Origin: Ktedonospora formicarum
GTDB lineage: Bacteria > Chloroflexota > Ktedonobacteria > Ktedonobacterales > Ktedonobacteraceae
NCBI RefSeq assembly: GCF_016587355.1
Contig: NZ_BNJF01000004.1
Span: forward strand, 434,001 to 498,000
Direction of reading: 5' to 3'
Length of the DNA: 64,000 bases
Below the pieces are notes generated by a model. It saw nothing but the letters and a program-made list of their open reading frames with translations. It did no database searches and was not told the origin of the DNA. The translations under genes were made by a program, and so were the position numbers. Position 1 is the stretch's first letter. Every line of letters starts with the position of its first letter. Positions 36,837 through 45,189 of this stretch are shown one piece after another.

Positions 36837-36979
36837 GACGTTTCCATGCCACCCATAAACGGCACGTGTTGCTTCCATTTTTCTATTGTTTATCAGGCAA
36901 TTCAAGTGGTTTCATTCTACGCTAGGATATTCGGTCTTGGAATGAATCAGATATGTGAGTGAGTAAAGGGAGCATGCCC

Positions 36980-37999
36980 ATGTTTCACACAATTCTCGTT
37001 CCTCTTGATGGTTCTCCACAAGCAGGAGGTGTCCTCCCTCTCGCCGCTGGCTTGGCGCGTGCGCAGAGAGGCATACTGATATTGGTTCGTTCGCTCACGT
37101 TCCCAATACCCTCTACCTGTCTCTCACTGAAGAACGAAATAGTTTCACCTGAGATGATTGATGCCGAACAACGACGTGTGCAAGCATATCTGGATCAGAT
37201 AGCAACAAACAGGTTCTTTCAGAATCTTGAAGTTAGAACAAAAATGGCCTATGGAGACCCCGCCAATGCCATTTTAGACTGTGCACAACAACAACACGCG
37301 GACCTGATAGTTTTGTGTCGTCACGGTGCCCACAGTGCGAGCCAGTGGATCCTGGGAAGTGTCGCACAGAAGATCGCGCGCTATAGCTTGATACCTGTGC
37401 TCGTGCAAACAACTGGAGTCCCATTCCTCCCAGAGCACGCTGGTGTGGTCCATACCCTGGTCCCTCTGGATGGTTCTGCCTTTGCAGAGGAAGCGCTTGC
37501 CCCAGCAATTGAACTGAGCCAAAACCTCTCCCCCTCTGGCACTGTAATCATCCATCTCTTGAGTGTTTTACCCCCCTTTGTGCAAGATGGGGCAACTGGA
37601 AAAGAGATGTCCCCCCTTGTGCGAGAGGCTCAGATCTACCTCAAAGAGCTTGAGGAGCGGCTCCTTCGACAGGCATCACCTCATATACAGCTCAAGGTTA
37701 CCGCCTCGCTTCAATGCGCTGTCGATGTCGCGCAGGCGATCATTGAGTATAGCCAACATGGACATCTGGCTGATGGACAATTCACAGAATGCGATATCAT
37801 CGCCATGGCAACACATGGGCGAAAAGGATTGGCACGCTGGGCGATGGGCAGCATTGCGGAACGTGTCCTCGCCACAACCAGGCATCCACTCCTTCTGGTG
37901 CGTCCGAACGTGATCCGCCAGGCCCATAGTGTCTCTCGCAAGCCAGAGGGCGCATTCGCCGATCATAAACGGGCAGGAAAGGGGCCAAATACACAGTGA
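36980..37999 (+). CDS. Universal stress protein, tandem USP domains
   Basis: 339 residues from ATG 36980 (AAGGGAG ~9 nt upstream; GTG 36959 and ATG 36974 are too close to it). Domain 1 starts FHTILVPLDGSPQAGGVLPL; its ATP loop reads HGAHSASQWILGSVAQKIA, with the second glycine lost. Domain 2 starts TLVPLDGSAFAEEALAPA and keeps HGRKGLARWAMGSIAERVL. So one nucleotide site is probably impaired. Followed at 64 bp by the phosphotransferase and then the second MurB-like gene; the three could form one transcript driven by site B. Confidence 0.88.
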   Translation: MFHTILVPLDGSPQAGGVLPLAAGLARAQRGILILVRSLTFPIPSTCLSLKNEIVSPEMIDAEQRRVQAYLDQIATNRFFQNLEVRTKMAYGDPANAILDCAQQQHADLIVLCRHGAHSASQWILGSVAQKIARYSLIPVLVQTTGVPFLPEHAGVVHTLVPLDGSAFAEEALAPAIELSQNLSPSGTVIIHLLSVLPPFVQDGATGKEMSPLVREAQIYLKELEERLLRQASPHIQLKVTASLQCAVDVAQAIIEYSQHGHLADGQFTECDIIAMATHGRKGLARWAMGSIAERVLATTRHPLLLVRPNVIRQAHSVSRKPEGAFADHKRAGKGPNTQ

Positions 38000-38063
38000 A
38001 CATCCTTTTGGGCCATGAACATGATGGAGAACGAGTCTTTGCCCAGATGCTCGGGGGCTCCAG

Positions 38064-39173
38064 ATGCAGCGGGCATTTCCATTCACGTATAGAGGTGACG
38101 AGAAACCAACCATATGCCAGACGCATCTGTCCGCCGTGATCTTGACACCTGATTCTGTCTACAAACTCAAGAAGCCAAAGAATTTGAACTTCGCGAATTA
38201 TACGACGCCACTCTTGCGCCGCCAGTTCTGCCAGCAAGAGGTCATCTTGAATACCCCACTGGCTCCTGGCATCTACCTTGGTGTTGCCCCAGTCCTGCAC
38301 GACCCAGCTGGATTGTTCAGCTTTGGTCCCACATACCCTGTTGAAACCGTCCCGTTCCCAGGGGAAGCCTATAACGGTGGAATCATCGTTGATTATGCTG
38401 TGGTAATGCGTCGCCTGCCTGATGAGGCAACACTAAAAGCGTTAATAGAGGCTAATCAAGCCACATCTACATGCATGCACGCTATTGCTCATACTATCGC
38501 TCGTTTTCATCTTAACACGCCAACAAATGCGCATATTGCACACTTTGGCTCGCTCAGGGTCATTCAACGCAACTGGGAAGAGAACTTCCGGCAGATTCGT
38601 CCCTATATTGGTCGCACGCTCGATCGGGAAACGGACAATCTGCTGCACCGCTACGCTTACCAGATGCTGAAAGAACAAGCACCACTCTTCCAGCAGCGCG
38701 TTGCGCAGGGGCATATCCGTGATTGCCATGGGGATCTGCGACCTGAGCACATCTATGTGTTTCCAGCGGGGGAGACTTCCACATCCCATCAGATTGTGCT
38801 CCTCGATCGCATCGAATTTAATGAGCGTTTTCGCTATGGCGATACTGCAAGCGAGATTGCCTTTCTAGTCATGGAACTGACATTGGTCCATCGCCTGGAT
38901 CTTGCCAAGGCCTTTCTGGCGCAATATGTTGCAGAGACCAATGACAACGACCTGCTCACACTCCTTCCCTTCTATGCTTGCTATCGTGCCTGTGTTCGAG
39001 GGAAGGTCATCTCCTTCTTGCTCGATGATCCTGACGTGACGGAGCTCCAGCGCGCACACGCAAAGCAAGAGGCATCTACGCTCTTCACAAGAGCGGCCAG
39101 GTATGCTCGCACACATCTCTCTTGCTGTGACCTCCTGGTGGAAGAGGAGGCAGCCAACGCAAAGGAAGCGTGA
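38064..39173 (+). CDS. COG2187-type aminoglycoside-phosphotransferase-like kinase
   Basis: 369 residues. Family features: SVYKLKKPKNLNFANYTTPL, RRQFCQQEVILNTPLAPGIY, the Brenner catalytic loop HIRDCHGDLRPEHIYVF (Asp in HGDL) and the metal site LLDRIEFNERFRYGD. Homologues such as mycobacterial Rv2004c, a DosR-regulon member, are usually fused to a C-terminal P-loop (COG0645) kinase. Here the protein ends after the first domain, and a broken P-loop kinase lies 2.4 kb downstream. Substrate unknown. SD is weak (GGGGGCTCC). Confidence 0.8.
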   Translation: MQRAFPFTYRGDEKPTICQTHLSAVILTPDSVYKLKKPKNLNFANYTTPLLRRQFCQQEVILNTPLAPGIYLGVAPVLHDPAGLFSFGPTYPVETVPFPGEAYNGGIIVDYAVVMRRLPDEATLKALIEANQATSTCMHAIAHTIARFHLNTPTNAHIAHFGSLRVIQRNWEENFRQIRPYIGRTLDRETDNLLHRYAYQMLKEQAPLFQQRVAQGHIRDCHGDLRPEHIYVFPAGETSTSHQIVLLDRIEFNERFRYGDTASEIAFLVMELTLVHRLDLAKAFLAQYVAETNDNDLLTLLPFYACYRACVRGKVISFLLDDPDVTELQRAHAKQEASTLFTRAARYARTHLSCCDLLVEEEAANAKEA

Positions 39174-39299
39174 CGATAAGCATACGCATGTGTTTCTATG
39201 CTGCAAGAAAGAGTTTGTTTCATCGAGCACACTTGAAATGGGAGAGCAGCGGATCATCGCCTCTCTTTCATTGTATTCTGAAAGCGGGAGGTCATCATC

Positions 39300-40348
39300 A
39301 TGAGTTTTGATCTACAACAGGCTTACGCCATACTACGTCCACATTTTCAAGAGCGACTGCGTCTCAACGAGCCATTGACAGCGCACTGCGCCTTTGGTGT
39401 AGGAGGACCTGCTGATATGTGGGTGACATTGGAGAGGCAACGGGAATTGATCGATCTCGTCAATCTCTGCGCGCAACATCATTGGCCACTTCTCCTGGTA
39501 GGCGGAGGGAGAAATGTCCTCTTCGCCGACGCAGGGGTGCGAGGTATCGTTGCTCGCATCGATTTCCATTCATATCAAATTGACAGACAAACACCAACCA
39601 CTGCCCTCTTCACTGTGGAAGCAGGAGCACGCTGGCCTCAACTTCTTGACGAATCACTGGCACAAGGGTGGAGTGGATTGGAGTTTGGCATTGGCATCCC
39701 TGGCACACTTGGGGCTGGCATTATCAGTAATGCCGGGGCGCACAACCAGAGCCTGAGCCAGATTCTCGAGTGGATTGAAGTGCTAGACGCAAGAGGTTGT
39801 AATATAGAACCAGAAGAGCAATTTGCCCCAGCGATCAAGCGCCGCTACAGTCGAGATGAGCTTGACCTGAGCTACCGACATAGCCGTTTCCGCGTCGAAC
39901 GCTCCGCTTGTATCGATCACGGGGGCACGTGGTGATTCCCCCACATCACCTGATCGAGCCAGCGGAAATAGTTCTGCTTCTGGGATTCCGCCTTCACGCT
40001 GGCAATCCGCAACAACTTCTAGCCCAAAGCGATCGCTATCTTTATGAGCGTCGCCAGCATGAACCTGACCTTCCACACACAGGGCCAATCTTCAAAGACC
40101 CCCCGAAAACATCCGCCAGGGAATTGCTTGAACAGGTAGGATTACGAGGTCAGGTGTATGGACAGGCACAGATGACAGAACGGAACGCCAATTACCTCAC
40201 AAATCTTGGAGGCGCCAGCGCTGATGACCTACTTAGCCTAATCATTACTGCGCATCAACAGGTTCTCACGCAATGCGGGATCGATCTGGCACTCAATATC
40301 GATCTCCTGGGCGAATGGCCTCATCCAAACGTAACAAGCGCATCCTAG
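39300..40348 (+). pseudogene. Second MurB-like FAD gene, single-base frameshift
   Basis: Paralogue of the gene at 21945-22979. The N-terminal 212 codons (FGVGGPADMWVTL, LLVGGGRNVLFADAGVRGIV, EFGIGIPGTLGAGIISNAGA, YRHSRFR) end in a stop. The rest continues in another frame (PPHHLIEPAEIVLLLGF ... ALNIDLLGEWPHPN). Adding one G to the G5 run at 39921-39925 restores IDHGGHVVIPPHHLIEP, which aligns residue for residue with the intact copy. Like it, it reads HTGPIFKDPPK where MurB has its catalytic serine. Whether the indel is real or a misread cannot be told from sequence alone. GGGAGG lies before the ATG. Confidence 0.8.
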
Positions 40349-40399
40349 TGGGGCTGCAAAAAAAGCAGGTTTACACAAGAGAAGAAGGGAGAAGAGCTG

Positions 40400-40535
40400 T
40401 TGCAGACCATTCTTGTGCCACTGGATAGTTCACCATCTGCAGAGCATGTGCTTCTCGTCGTGGTCCGTCTCGCTCGCGGGGAACAAGGATAGTTACTCCT
40501 AGTCCGTGTTGTCAAATTTGCTGACATCGTTTGCT
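40400..40535 (+). pseudogene. Universal stress protein N-terminal remnant
   Basis: From TTG 40400: LQTILVPLDSSPSAEHVLLV, VVRLARGEQG, then in-frame TAG, then LLLVRVVKFADIV and a second stop. This is the beta1-alpha1-beta2 start of a USP domain (compare FHTILVPLDGSPQAGGVLPL at 36980). GAAGGGAGAAG precedes it. The remainder of the gene is missing. Confidence 0.65.
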
Positions 40536-40771
40536 AGACAACAGAACTCGCAACGCATGATTTGGTCGATTTCAGCAAAAGGGCGAGCCAGAGCGTAAAA
40601 GCCTCTCGCATCTACATAGAATGAAAGGCTCAACACTAGCATTATCCGCTCCTTCACTCATAAATCATGGCAACGAGTCTCCATATCGTAAGGGTCATCA
40701 CTCGAGACAGACAACGGCGTTTCAGTGTAAACAACGTTTTTCAGCACAATAGTTGACTTGCTCGTTAGGAT

Positions 40772-40787
40772 ACGATAATATTATCGT
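40772..40787. promoter_or_regulatory. 16-bp perfect palindrome
   Basis: ACGATAATATTATCGT is a perfect dyad 236 bp upstream of the small-protein gene at 41023. It could be an operator, but no other copy was noticed, so the function is open. Confidence 0.35.
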
Positions 40788-41022
40788 CCTCTTAGACTTT
40801 AGCGTTCTCTCAACAAATACAGTCTTTTCCAGACGTCATCACGAGAGATTCAGCCTCGCTCTATTGAGCTGGTCACCCGTCCCATGCTTGGCAGAGATAA
40901 GTATATCAGGGAGCTCTTCATCTGCAATACAGTGAGCAACCATTCGGATCCCATCATTGTATGGCAAGCCCAAAGTCATCTCGATACGAATCGGGGAAAT
41001 CCTATCGGTAGAAGGGAATGAA

Positions 41023-41385
41023 ATGCACCTGCATGACACACTCCAAGTATGCCTCTACGCGCTAGCGAGTTGGCAACCCAAACATCTGTTGAAGAGTAAT
41101 CATCCTATCCTCGGCGACGTCGCCTTTTGCTCACATTGTCAGACCACCTCTGAAGTGATCACCTGGCTTCAACAGAAGGCGCCAGCCTTCTTAGACAAGC
41201 AGGCTCTTTTAGTGATCGATGCCCAACAAAGTGCCATTTATCTCGCAGACGTCTCTGAGAAATTACCCGCTTATTGGATTCATTACCGAGGAAAAATGCC
41301 TGCCCATACAGATGAATGTTGCCAATCCTCAACAGAAAATACAAAGGCCAATGGGAGCAGAACAAATAAAGTTAAAAAGCAATAA
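41023..41385 (+). CDS. Small unknown protein, member of a local paralogue family
   Basis: 120 residues from ATG 41023 (GAAGGGAAT ~8 nt upstream). It begins MHLHDTLQVCLYALAS and contains LVIDAQQSAIYLADVS, matching the gene at 59507-59839 (MTLNDCLQVCLLAVES, LVLDAQECSIYLPECS) and the tail of the chimera at 54169-54384. A CSHCQTT cysteine pair lies at residues ~32-35 but is not shared by the 59.5-kb copy. No transmembrane segment or signal. The C-terminus is polar and diverges. I do not recognise a named family. Confidence 0.6.
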   Translation: MHLHDTLQVCLYALASWQPKHLLKSNHPILGDVAFCSHCQTTSEVITWLQQKAPAFLDKQALLVIDAQQSAIYLADVSEKLPAYWIHYRGKMPAHTDECCQSSTENTKANGSRTNKVKKQ

Positions 41386-41950
41386 TGATATAAATGTGCT
41401 TAGCATGCGACTCCATCGTGGCAATACAAGGAACTGGCTGAAAGAAAGCGGCCAATGTATGATGCCTGATGGAAGAGCATGGGATACAATACTTTTGACC
41501 TGTCATGGGATACAAGCTCATTCGTTCAGGCAAACTTCTTATCAGCAGCATAGTGCTCGTCATGGGCGGTGGGATATGGCGCTGAAATGGACTTCTATGC
41601 TTGCTCGCCCATCCCCAGTTCCCAAGGGTCAGAGAGGAAGAGAAAGCTCCTTGCACGGCACCTCCAATCCTCTGGAATCTATCGTTCACGATGCCAAAAT
41701 TTCCCCACATCCTCTTCTCCTGCTCGTTGGAGGCCTGATGGGAACGGGAAAGAGCACTCTTGCACACGCATTACAGCAGCAGTTCTGCTGCCCTTTGTTT
41801 TCCTCAGATGCTATTCGCAAACAGCTTCTTCAGCTTCCCTTTGATAGCCATCCAGCGGGTCCTTTCGAGGAGGGGATCTATAGCCCACTATGGACTAGAA
41901 AAACGCATAGGCGTCAAGTTAAGCTATCAATAAGGAAGAGGCTGACAAAC

Positions 41951-42007
41951 AAAAGCTCCTGTGAGAAGATGAAGGTTGCGAAACACTCATCATTCACAGG
42001 AGCTTTT
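41951..42007 (+). promoter_or_regulatory. Hairpin that can mask the transposase ribosome site
   Basis: Perfect 14-bp arms (41951-41964 and 41994-42007). The 3' arm contains AGGAGC, the ribosome site of the transposase ATG at 42012. A transcript entering from outside would fold and hide the site, a known way for IS10/IS50-type elements to block read-through activation. Function here is inferred. Confidence 0.65.
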
Positions 42008-42011
42008 TCCA

Positions 42012-43334
42012 ATGGAAAGTAGAACACAATTGAGTCAAGTGCTCCGGAGCCTCTTTTTTGAAGAAGCAGCACGCTTGGCGAAAGAACAAGAAGTCATTCA
42101 GCGACATCGCTGTTTTTCCGCCACCAGTCTCCTGCTCGTCCTCGTGTTGGGCTGGCTTGAGCATCCACTCGCCGGACCAAGCCAACTAGGGCGATTTGCC
42201 CACACCGTGGGAGTCAAGGTCAGCAAACAAGCCATTGCAGAACGCTTGTGCTGGAAAACCGCACACTGGCTTCGCTCGGTGTTGGAAAGGGGCGTGTCCA
42301 CATTGGTGCTCGCTTGTCCTCTTGCCCAAGGCGTGTTGGCTCGTTTTCCCGCTGTGGTTTGAGAAGACGCCTCCAGCATCCAATTACCGGATGTGCTCGC
42401 CTTTCTCTGGAAAGGATGTGGAGGAAAGAGTTCGGCGTCTTCGGTCAAAGTGGGGATCCGCTGGGATCTGCGCTCTGGTCAGCTCCAAGGGCCATATCTC
42501 CAAGATGGCACAAGCCATGAAACCCACAATGCTGTGCATGCCCTGCGCTTGCCCATCGGAAGCGTTTGGGTCGCCGATGCCGGGTATTACAGTTTAAAGG
42601 AACTGCGTCAGTTCTCTCAGCAGGGCATCTTTTTTGTCATTCGTCCCCACGGGAATCTGGCGGTTTCAACGCTCTCTGGCCAGCGGTTGCCTCTGGCTGC
42701 CTATCTGCACCAGCAAACGGGAAACGTCATTGATCTCTCCATTCGCCTGGGCTCCATCCCTGCTTTGTGGCTACCTGCCCGTTTACTGGCCCTGCCTGTT
42801 TCTCCAGAGGTGGCAGAACAACGGCGAGCGCATTTGCGGGAAAAGGCGAGGAAAAAGGGGCACGTTCCCTCGGCGCAAGCCCTGGCATTGGCAGGCTGGA
42901 ATCTGATCGTCACCAATATTGCCACGTCGCAGCTTGAAGCACAAGAAGTGTTACTGCTCTATCGAGCGCGATGGCAGGTGGAGCTCCTCTTCAAACTCTG
43001 GAAAAGTCATGGCTATGTGGACCAATGGACCAGCACCGATCCCACACACATCCTCTGTGAATTCTATGCGAAACTTCTGGCAATGCTCGTACAACATTGG
43101 ATCCTGCTGGAAAGTTGTTGGGACGATCCTCATCGCAGTTGGATGTTGTCGGCTGATCTGCTTCGAGACCAGGTTCCTCTCTTACTCCAAGGTCTTCGAG
43201 GGCGTCTCCCTTTGGATCAGGTCCTGGCACTCATTCACGAAGCCCTGGCCACAAACGCTACTATCCCTGCGCGAACCACGCGCCCCAGCACCTCCCATCA
43301 GCTTCTTGATGGGGTGTATTGGGGCTTAACTTGA
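42012..43334 (+). pseudogene. IS4-family DDE transposase with one in-frame stop
   Basis: A single frame of 440 codons interrupted at TGA 42360-42362 (FPAVV-stop-EDASSIQLPDVLAFLW). TGG or another sense codon would restore it. Downstream text has the DDE features: VGIRWDLRSGQLQGP, SVWVADAGYYSLKELRQFSQ (second Asp), and the YREK-like LLYRARWQVELLFKLWKSHG (Glu). The element is therefore probably immobile on its own, although its ends are perfect, implying recent decay. Confidence 0.82.
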
Positions 43335-43703
43335 CGCCTATGGCAGTCTGTCATTCTTGATGCCACCTTTTCATGTCGGGCGAACCGACAAATGGCCGCA
43401 TATACGGCTATCCCATCAAGAGCGAACGTTATTTTCATTGAGTGTGTGTGCCCACGCGAACTCGCGATTGAGCGCCTCTCCCATCGGTGGAGCAGACGTT
43501 TCCATGAAGAGCAGCACTCTAAGGCGTCGAGCGCCTCCGATGGTCGCCCAGATCTCTATGATCAGCAAGCCATTCGCTGGGAACCCTTTGAGCCCGCTTC
43601 TGAACCTCATATTACCCACATAGTTCTCCCAACGACACCTCCTCTACAAGAGACGTTTCGTTCCCTTGTAGGTATGCTTCAACGATACGACGCGATTTTC
43701 TAA

Positions 43704-44023
43704 GCATATTTGCTCCATCTTGGGAAGCAAGGCTCGAAAGTTCAACTCATCAAGGCTATCTATCCTTCTTTTTCAATTATGAGCCCCTCATGACAAATTC
43801 ACGTCAGCAAACATAGTTATATATTTGCTGACGCTTGTGCTCTATATGTCTCTGTATGCATCAGAAGTCAAAAATCCCTTCGTCGTGAATCTGGGCCTTC
43901 ATGCATATAGCTTTTCGTGCTTTCATAGAGACGCACGAGAAGGACACCATTTCGAGGGAGCACACCTAACCCCATCACTAAAACACTTGCTCTCTCCTCA
44001 AGGTAAAAAAGGGAGAAGCGCCT
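43704..44023. other. Intergenic with one dyad
   Basis: No gene. A 10-bp inverted repeat (CGTCAGCAAA at 43802-43811, complement at 43824-43833, A/T-rich loop) may be a terminator between the convergent kinase remnant and nitroreductase gene, or an operator. Confidence 0.45.
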
Positions 44024-45046
44024 TCACCCATGCTTGGGCACTACCATCTCTTCGGAGGAGCGGCGTGGCACCGACATCACTGACGGACCATATCCCAGTC
44101 GGAGAATCATCTGGGGGAAGGAGAAGCGATCCAGCAAAGCCGACAAACGCGGACACATCTCTGGAACCTCGATTGGCTGATTGAAAAACGACGCCTGCAC
44201 ACCATCTGCAGCCGCCGTCAGCAGCACCCGCTCGAGGGCATGACCCGCAAGGAGCCAATCCGAGGAAGAGTCTCCAAAGGTGCCAAGGATCGCTAGGGCG
44301 GTCGAAGGTGGCTGCAATTGTTGCTGTATTCTGCGCTCTTCAAACCAACCAAAATCGATCGTTCTAGCCAGGAAAGGATGGCTACTTCCACGCGGATGCG
44401 CAAAGGCTGGTATGCCGTCAGGAGCCGGCTTTGCACGAACCCAATGCGCGAGTTCTGAGCGAAATGCCATATTCGCCCATTGCTTGCGGCTCCCTTCTAC
44501 AATGAGATCGATGAGATATTGCCTCTCGTCTTCTTCACTTACCACATATAACCAGGCTCCTTCGTGCCCTGCTTCTTTTTTCAGGATTTCGAGAAGTGAG
44601 GAGGGAACTGCTTGTGGAGAGAAGGCTTCACGATTCGTGTGCCGCTGGGAGATGGCATGAAAGAGTCGTTGATCTTCCTCTGCTCTTTCCCTGCGAGCAG
44701 CGATTGTGATCCTAGCGATCAGATTCATGACTGCAGGATCAGGGAAAAAGTCGATCATTTCCTGATGGCCAAAATGGTGCAGAGCCAGGCGGAGATTGAC
44801 ACACACTGCTCCACAACTAATCAGCACTTCGCGCCCCTCTGGGTCGACAGTAGGCAATCTTCTGGAGTAATCAGCATAGACATCGATGGTCTGATTGTAC
44901 ACCTGAAACAGCCAGGGCTGGCTATTGTATTCGGAGGGAGCCAGCACTGCATAGCGCAGAAGAAAGTTGAGTTGTTCTGAGATTGTGGCTTCCCGAAACA
45001 ACATACCTGTGTGTGAGGCTGTCAGGTTTCTCTTGGCGGTCTTCAT
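44024..45046 (-). CDS. Acg-family (Rv3131-like) putative nitroreductase
   Basis: 340 residues from ATG 45046 (AAGAGG 6 nt upstream; a GTG two codons earlier is possible). Acg features: LNFLLRYAVLAPSEYNSQPW near the N-terminus, VYADYSRRLPTVDPEGREVL, ISCGAVCVNLRLALHHFG, SQRHTNREAFSPQ, and the late SDWLLAGHALERVLLTAAAD and SFFNQPIEVPEM. These proteins have a degenerate flavin-reductase fold that sequesters FMN; mycobacterial members are hypoxia/DosR-induced. The gene is single, convergent with the kinase remnant, and sits under four-box site C. Confidence 0.87.
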   Translation of the reverse strand: MKTAKRNLTASHTGMLFREATISEQLNFLLRYAVLAPSEYNSQPWLFQVYNQTIDVYADYSRRLPTVDPEGREVLISCGAVCVNLRLALHHFGHQEMIDFFPDPAVMNLIARITIAARRERAEEDQRLFHAISQRHTNREAFSPQAVPSSLLEILKKEAGHEGAWLYVVSEEDERQYLIDLIVEGSRKQWANMAFRSELAHWVRAKPAPDGIPAFAHPRGSSHPFLARTIDFGWFEERRIQQQLQPPSTALAILGTFGDSSSDWLLAGHALERVLLTAAADGVQASFFNQPIEVPEMCPRLSALLDRFSFPQMILRLGYGPSVMSVPRRSSEEMVVPKHG

Positions 45047-45098
45047 ACACACCTCTTTTTGCTCCTCATTAAGGACTCTCAGGCCTCCCTTATAGAGA

Positions 45099-45164
45099 AC
45101 TCTAACACACCGACCTCACAACGCACTCTCAATCATGGCTGATCACCTCACAAGAAAGTCACGA
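45099..45164 (-). promoter_or_regulatory. Four-box TTGTGA promoter, site C (nitroreductase)
   Basis: Read on the minus strand: boxes at 45164-45159 (TCGTGA), 45153-45148 (TTGTGA), 45132-45127 (TTGAGA), 45121-45116 (TTGTGA), then 11 nt and -10 TAGAGT at 45104-45099. The nitroreductase ATG is ~53 nt downstream of the -10. Confidence 0.78.
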
Positions 45165-45189
45165 ATTCTTTGCCCTTATGACAAATAAG

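Larger units (their letters stand above)
40349..41022. other. Intergenic with USP debris and a palindrome
   Basis: Contains the USP remnant at 40400-40535 and the palindrome at 40772-40787 (separate entries). On the minus strand around 40840-40990 the text LGLPYNDGIRMVAHCIADEE and LPDILISAKHGTG resembles the middle of a USP domain, so a second decayed USP piece is possible. Otherwise no gene. Confidence 0.4.
41907..43341. mobile_element. IS4-family insertion sequence, 1,435 bp
   Basis: Perfect 18-bp terminal inverted repeats (41907-41924, starting ATAGGCGTCAAG, and 43324-43341). One transposase gene fills it. The flanks show no direct repeat, in keeping with a deletion at the insertion site. 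The insertion disrupts the P-loop kinase gene. Confidence 0.88.
41576..43703 (+). pseudogene. COG0645-type P-loop kinase interrupted by an IS
   Basis: The 5' piece (ATG 41576, uncertain) carries Walker A in PLLLLVGGLMGTGKSTLAHA, then SSDAIRKQLLQLPFDSH and FEEGIYSPLWTRKT, ending at 41906. The 3' piece resumes at ~43342 with QSVILDATFSCRANRQMAAY, ANVIFIECVCPRELAIERLS and ends at 43703. Comparison with the usual order of this domain suggests ~14 codons are missing at the junction, so the insertion came with a deletion. In relatives this domain is the C-terminal half of the COG2187 kinase found here at 38064. Confidence 0.78.
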
